A stretch of 64,000 bases of DNA. Origin: Niallia taxi. Lineage in GTDB: Bacteria > Bacillota > Bacilli > Bacillales > Cytobacillaceae. A program made the position numbers and the translations under genes. The DNA lies in the NCBI RefSeq assembly GCF_004005475.1, contig NZ_RZTZ01000014.1:80012-144011 (forward strand), given 5' to 3'. A model generated the notes under the pieces. It was not told the origin of the DNA, ran no database searches, and saw only the letters and a list, made by a program, of their open reading frames with translations. Shown piece by piece: positions 56,285-64,000 of the stretch. Every line of letters begins with the position of its first letter. Position 1 is the stretch's first letter.

Positions 56285-56305
56285 TTAATAGCTAATAGCT
56301 ATTAA
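56285..56305. repeat. 21-bp perfect dyad
   Basis: TTAATAGCT (56285-56293) is inverted as AGCTATTAA (56297-56305). It lies near a minus-strand AGGAGGTG (around 56325-56333) that has no ORF behind it. Confidence 0.4.
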
Positions 56306-56435
56306 ACTAACCACACCTCTTTTCACCTCCTCTGTATAGTAACAATAACACGACTTTTCGTTCACGTAAAAGATATCCAGATAAACTTGACCAAAATGAA
56401 CGCTGATCTTTGGCCATTAATGATTCAGCAGTATT

Positions 56436-56867
56436 TTACCTATTTTCAGTTTGTTGAACATTACTTAAGGTTTCAACAAAATTAAGGACGAGAATATAAA
56501 AAGGATACATAATCAAGCCGCCCATTATAATAAAACCAGTCGCAGGAGTCGGAACATCACCACCATATGTTATAGGAAACAATGAGGCAATTATATAAAT
56601 AAACAACATTAGATAAGGTATCCAAAGAATAGTTGTCCAATATTTTACGTTCCTTCCGTCGAACCACTTCCTTGTTAGGAGAAATAGCAAAATGGTTCCG
56701 CCAATAATATCAAGCATCCATATCAATTCAGTAAATAAATTTACTTTTTCTATATCCCAATTTGCCAGTCTGCTGATTCTATAAACGTTTGCCATTAACT
56801 CAAAAGGAATCAATATTAATAATGCATAAACACAGGCAACTGCATTTAATTTTAAAAAACACTTCAT
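56436..56867 (-). CDS. hypothetical four-helix membrane protein
   Basis: A 143-residue membrane protein with about four hydrophobic helices and short loops. AGGAGG lies about 11 nt before the ATG. It ends a run of three small membrane protein genes in the same direction (57287, 56894, 56436), possibly one operon. No family recognised. Confidence 0.65.
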   Translation of the reverse strand: MKCFLKLNAVACVYALLILIPFELMANVYRISRLANWDIEKVNLFTELIWMLDIIGGTILLFLLTRKWFDGRNVKYWTTILWIPYLMLFIYIIASLFPITYGGDVPTPATGFIIMGGLIMYPFYILVLNFVETLSNVQQTENR

Positions 56868-56893
56868 TTAACAGCCATCCTCCTAAATATGCA

Positions 56894-57208
56894 TTATGAC
56901 CTATTTTGCTGCTTAGTATGAACAAGAATCGTCGCTACGTTCAATAATATTGTCGCGATAACAAGTACTGCTGAAGCGCCTGCCACTGCACCGATTGTAT
57001 CTAAAAGCGCAGACCAGTCCTCCCTTTTTACTAAATTATAGTTATAGAAAATTTGAAAACAAAGAGAAACTGCACAAGCTGCATAGCTAATACTGCTTAG
57101 CGCTATACTTTTTTCATTCTCTTTTTTTATCAGACAATATGTAGGAATGGCCAAAGCGATTAATCCTAAAACGATGCTACCAATATTAAGCAAACCATAA
57201 TCAAACAT
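56894..57208 (-). CDS. hypothetical three-helix membrane protein
   Basis: A 104-residue protein with three hydrophobic helices (about residues 5-25, 35-52, 68-92). AAAGGAGAAAAGGC lies before the ATG at 57206-57208; the longer frame adds seven residues across that site and is rejected. Middle gene of three small membrane protein genes. Family not recognised. Confidence 0.65.
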   Translation of the reverse strand: MFDYGLLNIGSIVLGLIALAIPTYCLIKKENEKSIALSSISYAACAVSLCFQIFYNYNLVKREDWSALLDTIGAVAGASAVLVIATILLNVATILVHTKQQNRS

Positions 57209-57286
57209 GCCTTTTCTCCTTTTAATCAATAGAAATTTTATAACCGAAGTGTTGCGAAATATGAATAGAAATGCGAGATAGCTTGA

Positions 57287-57634
57287 CTAATTTTTTTCCG
57301 AATAAAACAGTGGAATTGGTGGTGGCATGCCTGCTTCTGGTAACAGATAAATAAAAACAAATAGGAAAGTAATCAATATCCCCAACGCCATTACAAAAAA
57401 CGAAAGGATCCTATTAGCTTGCTTTTTCAAGCCAATTAATCCGCATATAAAACTTGCTGCACCAATAAATAACTCAAAAAAAGCAATGGGGTATAACGAG
57501 AATTGCTCCATAACCTGTATTCTTACAAAATTAAAAACGGTTATAGACAGTACATATATTAATTGTAGAATAAGACCAAAAAGAGAATAAAACAAATTAT
57601 AACTCCTTTTCCATATAATGTTTTGTTTAATCAT
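57287..57634 (-). CDS. hypothetical membrane protein
   Basis: A 115-residue protein with about three hydrophobic helices and a short Pro-rich C-terminus (LPEAGMPPPIPLFY). There is no ribosome binding site before the ATG at 57632-57634; instead a 7-bp inverted repeat with a 5-nt spacer lies immediately upstream. First of three small membrane protein genes. Family not recognised. Confidence 0.6.
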   Translation of the reverse strand: MIKQNIIWKRSYNLFYSLFGLILQLIYVLSITVFNFVRIQVMEQFSLYPIAFFELFIGAASFICGLIGLKKQANRILSFFVMALGILITFLFVFIYLLPEAGMPPPIPLFYSEKN

Positions 57635-57636
57635 TA

Positions 57637-57655
57637 TACATAGTTATTCTATGTA
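57637..57655. repeat. inverted repeat at the start of a membrane protein gene
   Basis: TACATAG (57637-57643) and CTATGTA (57649-57655) flank a 5-nt spacer, two bases upstream of the start codon on the minus strand, where a ribosome binding site would be expected. Confidence 0.5.
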
Positions 57656-57697
57656 TGTGAACAACCTTTTTGTAATTATATTGTATTTTCTTACCAA

Positions 57698-57730
57698 AAA
57701 AGCAAAACTACAGTAGTTTTGCTTTTCATA
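57698..57730 (-). terminator. terminator of the repetitive protein gene
   Basis: AAAAGCAAAACTAC (57698-57711) pairs perfectly with GTAGTTTTGCTTTT (57713-57726). Confidence 0.85.
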
Positions 57731-57736
57731 ACAAAA

Positions 57737-58321
57737 TCACTCATTAATATTAAGACGAATCTCTTCCAGCTCCTCCTGGATTTGCCCAATAAGCGAAACA
57801 CAAGAGCCTGTAGCTTGTATCCAGCTTCCGATAACGCCTATTTGTCCATGATATTGATTATTACCATGTAACACTTGATTCCCACTTATAGCCTGCATCG
57901 AATTACCAATACCCTGCATTAGATTACCAGTAATATTCTCTGCCCTTCCATCCTCCGTACTGTCAAAAAATTCATCTGCCAGACCAACAAAGCTGCCTAA
58001 TGCCTGCAACCAGTTTCCTGTTATAATAAGTCGCTGCTCTGTGTCTGTATTTGATGTGCCATAAAGCACTAACCCAGTTATGACAGTTGAGTTGCCTACA
58101 GCTTGAATTTCATCCCCTAACTTTTCCAGCGATACCGTTCCTTGACCATCGGCTGACAACGCACTCCCAGACGCTTGCAATACATTGCCTACAAATCTAA
58201 GCTGATAGCTTTGATCTTTATCTAAATGAAATTGGGGTGTACTGCCAATAGCGGCCTGTATTGTCCCAATTGTAGAGAAAAGGGAACCAATAATTTCTTT
58301 CCAATGACCATTCATCATCAA
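57737..58321 (-). CDS. repetitive Gly/Gln-rich protein (DUF6944-like)
   Basis: A 194-residue soluble protein made of five to six imperfect repeats built on G-N-x-L-Q-A-x-G-S: GNVLQASGS, DEIQAVGNS, GNWLQALGS, GNLMQGIGNS and GSWIQATGS. It resembles the Bacillus family annotated as repetitive DUF6944; I am not certain of the name. The last 15 residues are a charged helix (QEELEEIRLNINE). The ribosome binding site is weak. Function unknown. Confidence 0.72.
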   Translation of the reverse strand: MMMNGHWKEIIGSLFSTIGTIQAAIGSTPQFHLDKDQSYQLRFVGNVLQASGSALSADGQGTVSLEKLGDEIQAVGNSTVITGLVLYGTSNTDTEQRLIITGNWLQALGSFVGLADEFFDSTEDGRAENITGNLMQGIGNSMQAISGNQVLHGNNQYHGQIGVIGSWIQATGSCVSLIGQIQEELEEIRLNINE

Positions 58322-58517
58322 TCAGTCCAAATCAGGTTGATTATTCTTATAGTATTCTATAATTAGTTTATTGGTCCTGATTTTATTTGCATTCCAGGTA
58401 TGAAGAGTTATATAGTACCTGCTAAACTCTCCTTTAAGCGAAGCTGTATATTTTTCAATATCCGTTGTTTTCTTCCGTGCAGATTATTTATGTATAACGA
58501 CATGTAAAAAGGTCAAA
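58322..58517. other. intergenic stretch
   Basis: AT-rich bases upstream of the repetitive protein gene; they should hold its promoter. No ORF of merit. Confidence 0.4.
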
Positions 58518-58548
58518 AAAATCCCTACAAATAAATACAGGGATTTTT
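58518..58548. terminator. bidirectional terminator
   Basis: AAAATCCCT (58518-58526) pairs with AGGGATTTT (58538-58546), with A and T runs outside. It most likely ends the His-rich protein gene at 58650. Confidence 0.8.
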
Positions 58549-58649
58549 TTTTGACTACTTTAAGAAGCTCCTATTTCATTTAATGCTCAAGCTATCTCAT
58601 ACATGTATTTTGTGTGCATATCCAATCTATGCTATTTGTAAAAGCTTCC

Positions 58650-58961
58650 TTACCACCAAATTGGATAAAAAGGACCAAACCTTCTTATTCCGAAAACAGG
58701 AAATCCAAATAGCCCAAAGCCTCCAAAAGGAACAAATAAGCGACTATTATCAGTGCCACCTTGGCTTGGTACTAACAAATAAACATTCTCATCATCAAAA
58801 CTGTGAAGAATACCTTGATGAACCTCATCATCCTTTGTCTCTATTTGAACAAACTGAAATAAATGCTTCGTACATTTTTGCTGAAACTTATGATGATGAT
58901 GACTCATTTTATGATGATGCTGACTTGATGAAGATTCTTCATAACCTCTAACATTTTCCAT
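58650..58961 (-). CDS. His-rich, aromatic-tailed protein (possible spore-associated)
   Basis: A 103-residue protein. Residues 8-28 are rich in Ser and His (SSSSQHHHKMSHHHHKF). The middle is Sm-like in pattern (FVQIETKDDEVHQGILHSF, ENVYLLVPS). The tail is Gly, Phe, Pro and Trp-rich, ending FGPFYPIWW. Similar tails occur in spore coat or membrane-surface proteins of Bacillus. AAGGGGG lies upstream of the ATG at 58959-58961. The overlapping plus-strand ORF is rejected. Confidence 0.68.
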   Translation of the reverse strand: MENVRGYEESSSSQHHHKMSHHHHKFQQKCTKHLFQFVQIETKDDEVHQGILHSFDDENVYLLVPSQGGTDNSRLFVPFGGFGLFGFPVFGIRRFGPFYPIWW

Positions 58962-59323
58962 ACCCAAATTCCCCCTTAGTTAAACTCAAGGGCATATTAT
59001 TCAGTGGTATGAAAAAGGTGACCAGGAAAAATGAATTATCAGCATAAAAATTACTGATCTATCCGATGAGTGGTTAATTTTGTGTTTTTTTCCTACTAGA
59101 CAAGAATACCTTTAGTATACCTCTTTTTCTTTTTTATCTTTCAACTAAACAAGCCTATTTAGCAGCACTAAAACAGGAGTTACAATATACAGTTTCAATA
59201 TTCCACTCCTCCCTCTTTTTCTCCCCCTTCATATTTGTTTAGAAAGAAGTTTTGATATTTACCTTGTATAGTCATTTTCTTTTTAGAGAAAATAAAACTA
59301 TCACATGAAAGGAGGTTAATTTT
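58962..59323. other. intergenic stretch
   Basis: A 360-base AT-rich spacer between divergent genes. No ORF of merit and no clear structured RNA seen. Confidence 0.4.
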
Positions 59324-59482
59324 GTGCATAAAGATAATTATATTTTTGGGGTAGGCGTTTTAGCCATTCTTTTAACAACAGTATATACTGCTGTATTAGC
59401 ATCCCAATTAATGGCAACAAAACATAAAGTTGATTATCTATATTTTAAAGATAAGTTTAGCAATAATAAAACATCGCATTGA
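59324..59482 (+). CDS. small membrane protein with GTG start
   Basis: A 52-residue protein starting MHKDNYIFGVGVLAIL with one membrane helix (about residues 7-28) and a basic, polar tail. AAAGGAGG lies 8 nt before the GTG (59324). A terminator overlaps its end. Family not recognised. Confidence 0.6.
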   Translation: MHKDNYIFGVGVLAILLTTVYTAVLASQLMATKHKVDYLYFKDKFSNNKTSH

Positions 59483-59512
59483 GCCTACTTTTTATAAGTT
59501 GGCTTTTTTAAT
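59483..59512 (+). terminator. terminator of the small membrane protein gene
   Basis: AGCCTACTT pairs with AAGTTGGCT with one mismatch (59484-59506), followed by six T. Confidence 0.75.
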
Positions 59513-59706
59513 TTCCCATAACTTACATAAGCGATTTTATTGTTATTTCGTATTTTACTCTGATTATTATAAGTAATAATTAAAATTAGATTGTTCGCAA
59601 TAATTTTAATTATTTTATTTATAGCTAACCTGTTTATTATTTACAAATTATATGATATTTTACTTAAGGTTTATTTGATTTTTAAATAATTATTTGGAGG
59701 TAAGCT

Positions 59707-62664
59707 TTGGAATTTAAGTTTTTAAAATCAAAATCAAATCTTACAAAAAAAGACCTTCCATTAACAACTACCCTTCACTCTTCAGCTATTGATGAAAATA
59801 CTTACTCAAATCCTGATGCTATATTTACTTTAGACATAGATGGTAATGTTATAGAGCTAAATAATTCCCCTAAGGAATTACTTGGTTATACAGATTATGA
59901 GATAATTAATATTCTTTCAGACCATTTTAAACCGAATACACAAAATTCAGGTACTAAATACTTAGAACAAGCTTTGAATGGAGAAATTCAAAATTTTCGT
60001 ACTGAAATTCTTCATAAAAATGGTTACTCAATTGAGGTAACTCTAACTCTTATTCCTATTCTTAATAGCCAAAAACAAATCACTGTAATACAAGGGTTTA
60101 TAAGAAATGTATCTGATAATAATAATAAAGAATTAATGAAGTTAAAGGAGCATTTTGAATCTGCTCAACTAGTAGCAAATATTGGTAGTTGGGAATACGA
60201 CCTCATTAAAAATGAATCGTATTGGTCACTACAAAAGTATAAAATTTATGGAATTTCCCCAAACAACTTTGTTCCTACTCTAGAAAACGTTATTGATTTT
60301 ATTCACCCAGAAGACCGCGAGAAGTTTAAACAAACAATTACAAATGCAGTGAAAAAAATTCAAGATTTCCGTTTAGAGTGCAGGATTATTAAAAAGGACG
60401 GCAGTGTTGTTTACGTAATAGAACAAGGCAGTGTTGTTTACAATGAAAGTAACCAACCTATAAGTTTTCTAGGAACCATTCAGGATATTACACCAAGAAA
60501 AATAGCAGAAATGAAACTATTAGAAAGCGAACAGCGATTTAAAAACATTTACAATAATTTAGAAGTAGGAATATGGTCATACGATGTACAAAAAAATACA
60601 TTTCTATTAAGCTCACCCGGTATTCTGAGTGTGACTGGCTATACATTTAAGGAAATTCCTGATTACTCTTCCTTTTTATCGAAGGTTCTTCCAGAAGATC
60701 AACATATTTTGCTCAACAGTAAGGATATGGTGATTAGTGGTATTCCTTTTAATGGAACTTATCGTATCCTTCATAAAAACGGAGAGATAAGATGGGTTCA
60801 TGATCAAACACTTCCTGTATTAGATTCGAACAATGTTCTTATCCGATTGGATGGAATAATTACCGATATAACAGACCTAAAAAAATCAGAAGATATGATT
60901 AAACACCTTGCCTATCATGATTATTTGACGGAGCTTCCCAATAGAAGAATGTTTGACGAAAAAATACATGAATTAGCTGATAATGCTTCTAACAGCTTTT
61001 CCATTATTAATTTCGACTTAGACCGTTTTAAAACAATCAACGATACATTGGGAAATAGAATTGGGGACCACATCCTTAAACAATTTGGCAATAGAATTTC
61101 TAAAATATTTAATCAAGCATCCGTTGCTGATTATTCCTTTTTATTAGCAAGATTAGGGAGTGATGAATTTGGTCTTATTATTTGGGGGTATTCTCCATTA
61201 AATTTTCCAATTCAAATAGCAAAAAAAGTGCTAGCGGAGCTAAAAAATCCTTTTATTGTGGATCAATATGAGTTATATGTAACTACTAGTATGGGAATTA
61301 GCAGTTTTCCAAAAGATGGAGATACTGTCGAAGAAGTTTTAAAAAATGCTGAGACTGCTTTATACCGAGCAAAAGAAAACGGAAAAAACAATTACCACTT
61401 GTATTCAGCTTCTTTAAATATCCAATCTTTTAAACTTTATACTATGGAAAGAGATTTGCGAAAATCGATCCAAAATGGAGAATTACGTGTGTATTTTCAG
61501 CCTAAAGTTGAAACATCCACCGGAAAAATAGTTGGGGCTGAAGCTTTAATAAGGTGGGAACATCCAGTATGGGGACTTATCTCACCAAATGAATTTATTC
61601 CGCTTGCTGAAGAAAATGGGTTTATTTTAGAGATTGGGGATTGGGTACTAAAACAAGTATGCACGTATTTAAATGAATGGGAACAATCAGGTCTCCCTAT
61701 CGTCCCTATTTCCATTAACAAATCTGCTAAAAGATTTTTAATTAGTGATTGGACATCTGTCATTTACAATACATTGAAAGAAACAAATACAGATCCATCC
61801 TTGATTGAGTTCGAAATTACAGAGACTACCCTTTTACAGCATAATGACACAGTGAATAATGCTATTGATTTTCTGAAAGAAATTGGGATAAAGATTGCAT
61901 TAGATGATTTTGGTACAGGCTATTCTTCTTTTACCTATTTAAAGCAATATCCTATTAATACAATTAAAATTGACCAATCCTTTATTCGAAATATCTCTAA
62001 TCATAGTGATGAAATGATTATAAAATCAACCATTTATTTGGCAAAAGGATTAGGTATGAAAGTAGTTGCAGAGGGTGTAGAAACGAAGGAGCAGCTCACG
62101 TTTTTAAAACAACTTAATTGTGATGAAATCCAAGGCTATTTATTTAGTAAACCAGTACCCGAGAAAGAATTTCAGCATTTATTACAAATGGCTATAATTA
62201 AACCAACAGGCGACAATACTTATGTTAAGCCTACTGTGAATAGAAGAAAGTATTATCGCATTAATTTAACATACCCATTAAGTTCTCAAATGTCCTTAGA
62301 ATCAATAAAAGGAAAAAATATAGAGCTAGGAACTACAGAAGTTCTAATAGAAAACATAGGACTTGGCGGCATTAAATTTCTTACAACCTTAAATATGCCC
62401 GTCCGGCCCGATATAATATTAAGATTTAAAACAACTCTACTAGATACTGAATTCCAATTCAGTGGGAAGATTGTATGGAAACAAGAATTGCATGATATTT
62501 ACCAATATGGAGTAGAATACGATATAGCAGATACGGATAGAAAGAATTTGAGCGCTTTATTAAATAAATTTTCTGTCCAACTGAAAACAAATCCATTATT
62601 GGCGAATTCTTCGTTTATACAAAAGGATAAAATAACCTATCTTAAAAAGAATTCTTTTCATTAA
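59707..62664 (+). CDS. PAS–GGDEF–EAL–PilZ cyclic-di-GMP protein
   Basis: A 985-residue cytoplasmic signalling protein. Three PAS domains (about residues 30-140, 150-265, 275-395) are followed by a GGDEF domain with GSDEF at residues 484-488 in place of GGDEF, an EAL domain (about 580-825), and a C-terminal PilZ domain (about 845-960). The EAL domain is intact: EALIRW from 612, EITETTL, DDFGTGYSS, IKIDQSFI, AEGVET. The GSDEF change suggests a weak or inactive cyclase, so phosphodiesterase activity is likely. PilZ has RRKYYR and a later IENIGLGG for c-di-GMP binding. Start is TTG after TTGGAGG. Confidence 0.92.
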   Translation: MEFKFLKSKSNLTKKDLPLTTTLHSSAIDENTYSNPDAIFTLDIDGNVIELNNSPKELLGYTDYEIINILSDHFKPNTQNSGTKYLEQALNGEIQNFRTEILHKNGYSIEVTLTLIPILNSQKQITVIQGFIRNVSDNNNKELMKLKEHFESAQLVANIGSWEYDLIKNESYWSLQKYKIYGISPNNFVPTLENVIDFIHPEDREKFKQTITNAVKKIQDFRLECRIIKKDGSVVYVIEQGSVVYNESNQPISFLGTIQDITPRKIAEMKLLESEQRFKNIYNNLEVGIWSYDVQKNTFLLSSPGILSVTGYTFKEIPDYSSFLSKVLPEDQHILLNSKDMVISGIPFNGTYRILHKNGEIRWVHDQTLPVLDSNNVLIRLDGIITDITDLKKSEDMIKHLAYHDYLTELPNRRMFDEKIHELADNASNSFSIINFDLDRFKTINDTLGNRIGDHILKQFGNRISKIFNQASVADYSFLLARLGSDEFGLIIWGYSPLNFPIQIAKKVLAELKNPFIVDQYELYVTTSMGISSFPKDGDTVEEVLKNAETALYRAKENGKNNYHLYSASLNIQSFKLYTMERDLRKSIQNGELRVYFQPKVETSTGKIVGAEALIRWEHPVWGLISPNEFIPLAEENGFILEIGDWVLKQVCTYLNEWEQSGLPIVPISINKSAKRFLISDWTSVIYNTLKETNTDPSLIEFEITETTLLQHNDTVNNAIDFLKEIGIKIALDDFGTGYSSFTYLKQYPINTIKIDQSFIRNISNHSDEMIIKSTIYLAKGLGMKVVAEGVETKEQLTFLKQLNCDEIQGYLFSKPVPEKEFQHLLQMAIIKPTGDNTYVKPTVNRRKYYRINLTYPLSSQMSLESIKGKNIELGTTEVLIENIGLGGIKFLTTLNMPVRPDIILRFKTTLLDTEFQFSGKIVWKQELHDIYQYGVEYDIADTDRKNLSALLNKFSVQLKTNPLLANSSFIQKDKITYLKKNSFH

Positions 62665-62855
62665 AAATAAGTGTCAGTCTTATTATTTTTTAGTAGGGCT
62701 GATTTTTTAATATAATCAAACTTTTTTAACCCATTTCAGTTTCCTTAACAAATACAATCCTCATACGTTTTTAATCCTTCTAATAATTATTCCATTAATT
62801 TCAAATGCATTTTACTCATAGATGAATCTGTATAAATACCCAAAATAATTTGCTA

Positions 62856-63128
62856 TTATTCCAAAGGTCTAAAACTTCTGTCTTTTTCAAATCTCCATGC
62901 AGCAATATCATTTTTCTCATCCAGCAAGTTTTTTGAATATACGCCAATTTCCTTCCAATTTTTTTGTGCTTCTCTAAGAGATTCCACATTTGCTCCGCCA
63001 GCAAAATCAGGCTCATCAGATTGTAACGGATCATCTTCCCACCTACATACAACACATATCTCCCAAGAATTTAGTTCAGACAAAGTTTTATATCCACAAC
63101 ATGGACATGTAAATAGCTTCCTTCCCAT
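62856..63128 (-). CDS. CPCC family cysteine-rich protein
   Basis: A 90-residue protein starting MGRKLFTCPCCGYKTL with a second pair in ICVVCRWEDD, together a four-Cys zinc-ribbon-like site. This is the CPCC family, found beside toxin, phage or island genes in many Firmicutes; its role is not established. The tail is charged. AGGTAG lies before the ATG. It lies next to the decayed translocase gene, so both may belong to one remnant island (inference). Confidence 0.82.
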   Translation of the reverse strand: MGRKLFTCPCCGYKTLSELNSWEICVVCRWEDDPLQSDEPDFAGGANVESLREAQKNWKEIGVYSKNLLDEKNDIAAWRFEKDRSFRPLE

Positions 63129-63164
63129 ATTCTACCTCCATATTTATCTTTGTGCATTTACCAG

Positions 63165-64000
63165 TTAGTTATCTACTGACATTATAGTATAATCTGTTGT
63201 TACTACCTCAAATTCTATTAAATTCGCTTCTATTGTATAACTTCCCATTTTCCGGATACCTTTAGCCACTGGGTATCCACACTGCCGCGGAATAACATCC
63301 CATGTTGGTAATTGGGTTGCCAAGATTAAACGGAAACCCAAGCCGGCTCCTAACCTAGATATCTGGCTCATATACTTTTGACATTTCCTTGATCGTCTTT
63401 TCGCTTTATAAAACAACAAGTTCCATCTTTTTTAACATCCTTCTTATCAACTGCCTCTTCAGGGTTTAGCTACCCAACTTCATCAATTATAATAAAATGC
63501 CTTTCTTATTTACATTCTTCTTTCCAACTGCTATCACACGTTCCAGCATCCTTCTCATTTCTTTATAAGCATTATATTAAATTTTCTGTGCTTGCTCAGG
63601 CTCAAAGGCAATGTCCACTGTTTGCTCAATGTTTTCATAGAAACATACATAGTTCAACGTCAACCTTTAAATCCACAAGGTGAAGCTTTACATCCTTATG
63701 ACGAATTTTTAATAACGAAACAATAATCCCGTTTATTAAATTGGATTTCCCCTACCTTGTTCCACCACCTTATACAAAGTGCGGGATTTTTTCAAAGTCA
63801 TGCAGAACTCTTTCGTTTTTCTTTCTTATTACACCGATTGGCACAGCCCACTTATTGCCTACATATAAATGTAAACATAAATATGTACATTTTCGCTCGT
63901 TTAAGGATGTACAAAATCACTTGTTTTCTTGCGCTAAATGATCCTTTAAACGGTAGGAATTTCCCACCATTGTCACAACTTTCGCATGGTGTAAAATTCG
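63165..64000 (-). pseudogene. decayed FtsK/SpoIIIE-type DNA translocase
   Basis: Fragments of one translocase lie in three frames on the minus strand. From right to left: KWAVPIGVIRKK, HDFEKIPHFV, a Walker A region GGGTR-stop-GKSNLING (TAG inside the P-loop), LHLVDLK, YNAYKEMRRMLERV, a Walker B FIIIDEVG followed by a stop, and ISRLGAGLGFRLILATQ near 63330. At least five stops or frameshifts are visible. Such FtsK-like proteins drive conjugation in ICEBs1-type elements or plasmids, so this is probably the rest of an integrated mobile element. It runs off the right edge. Confidence 0.82.

Noticed and set aside
58583..58951. A 122-codon plus-strand frame
   Set aside because: It is the complement of the His-rich gene at 58650-58961, which has a better ribosome binding site and protein-like composition.

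Overview
The window is chromosomal DNA of a low-GC, endospore-forming Bacillaceae bacterium. Sporulation-linked genes are present (SirA, a Spo0E-like phosphatase, a YjcZ-type peptide). The order lexA–yneA–yneB–ynzC–tkt–sirA–yneF–(Spo0E-like)–ccdA–yneI–ccdC is the one known from Bacillus subtilis. The species cannot be fixed from the sequence. No tRNA, rRNA, intact insertion sequence or CRISPR array was seen.

Layout. 1–16 kb: a partial membrane protein, the RNA polymerase recycling factor HelD, an MFS transporter, a lipoteichoic acid synthase, an M42 aminopeptidase, two cell-wall hydrolases, a GlnL-type response regulator and the SbcCD nuclease. 16–21 kb: a cold-shock protein, a YvrJ/DUF2922/DUF1659 cluster facing a holin-like gene with a LexA-like box between them, the RNA helicase DbpA, and an isochorismatase-family hydrolase followed by a small ORF with an apparent ATT start. 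21–30 kb: the SOS/replication/cytochrome c locus listed above. 30–39 kb: tRNA-editing and nucleotidyltransferase genes, several small proteins, a signal peptidase I with a suspected 5' frameshift, and a three-subunit molybdenum hydroxylase operon. 39–40 kb: a preQ1 riboswitch and queF. 40–54 kb: housekeeping genes (a YfiT-like transferase, LOG protein, a HemD-like protein, mqo, gdhA with a divergent GltC-like regulator, a zinc alcohol dehydrogenase, an ArsB/NhaD-type transporter). 54–59 kb: many small, poorly characterised proteins. 59–64 kb: a PAS-GGDEF-EAL-PilZ protein, a CPCC protein, and a decayed FtsK/SpoIIIE-type translocase gene running off the right edge.

Main discovery. queF is split by a 267-nt group I intron without an ORF (39417–39683), placed exactly after the codon for the active-site cysteine. 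Removing it restores a 166-residue QueF in phase 0. A preQ1-I riboswitch with its own terminator lies upstream, so one transcript appears to carry two structured RNA devices in series before making the enzyme.

Other points worth a second look: the LexA-like box between the holin-like gene and the YvrJ cluster; the ATT-start ORF; the 7-A tract frameshift in signal peptidase I; a pair of adjacent small proteins sharing an unrecognised Asn/Gly-rich motif; twin palindromes between gdhA and its regulator; and a short leader ORF before the ArsB-like transporter.
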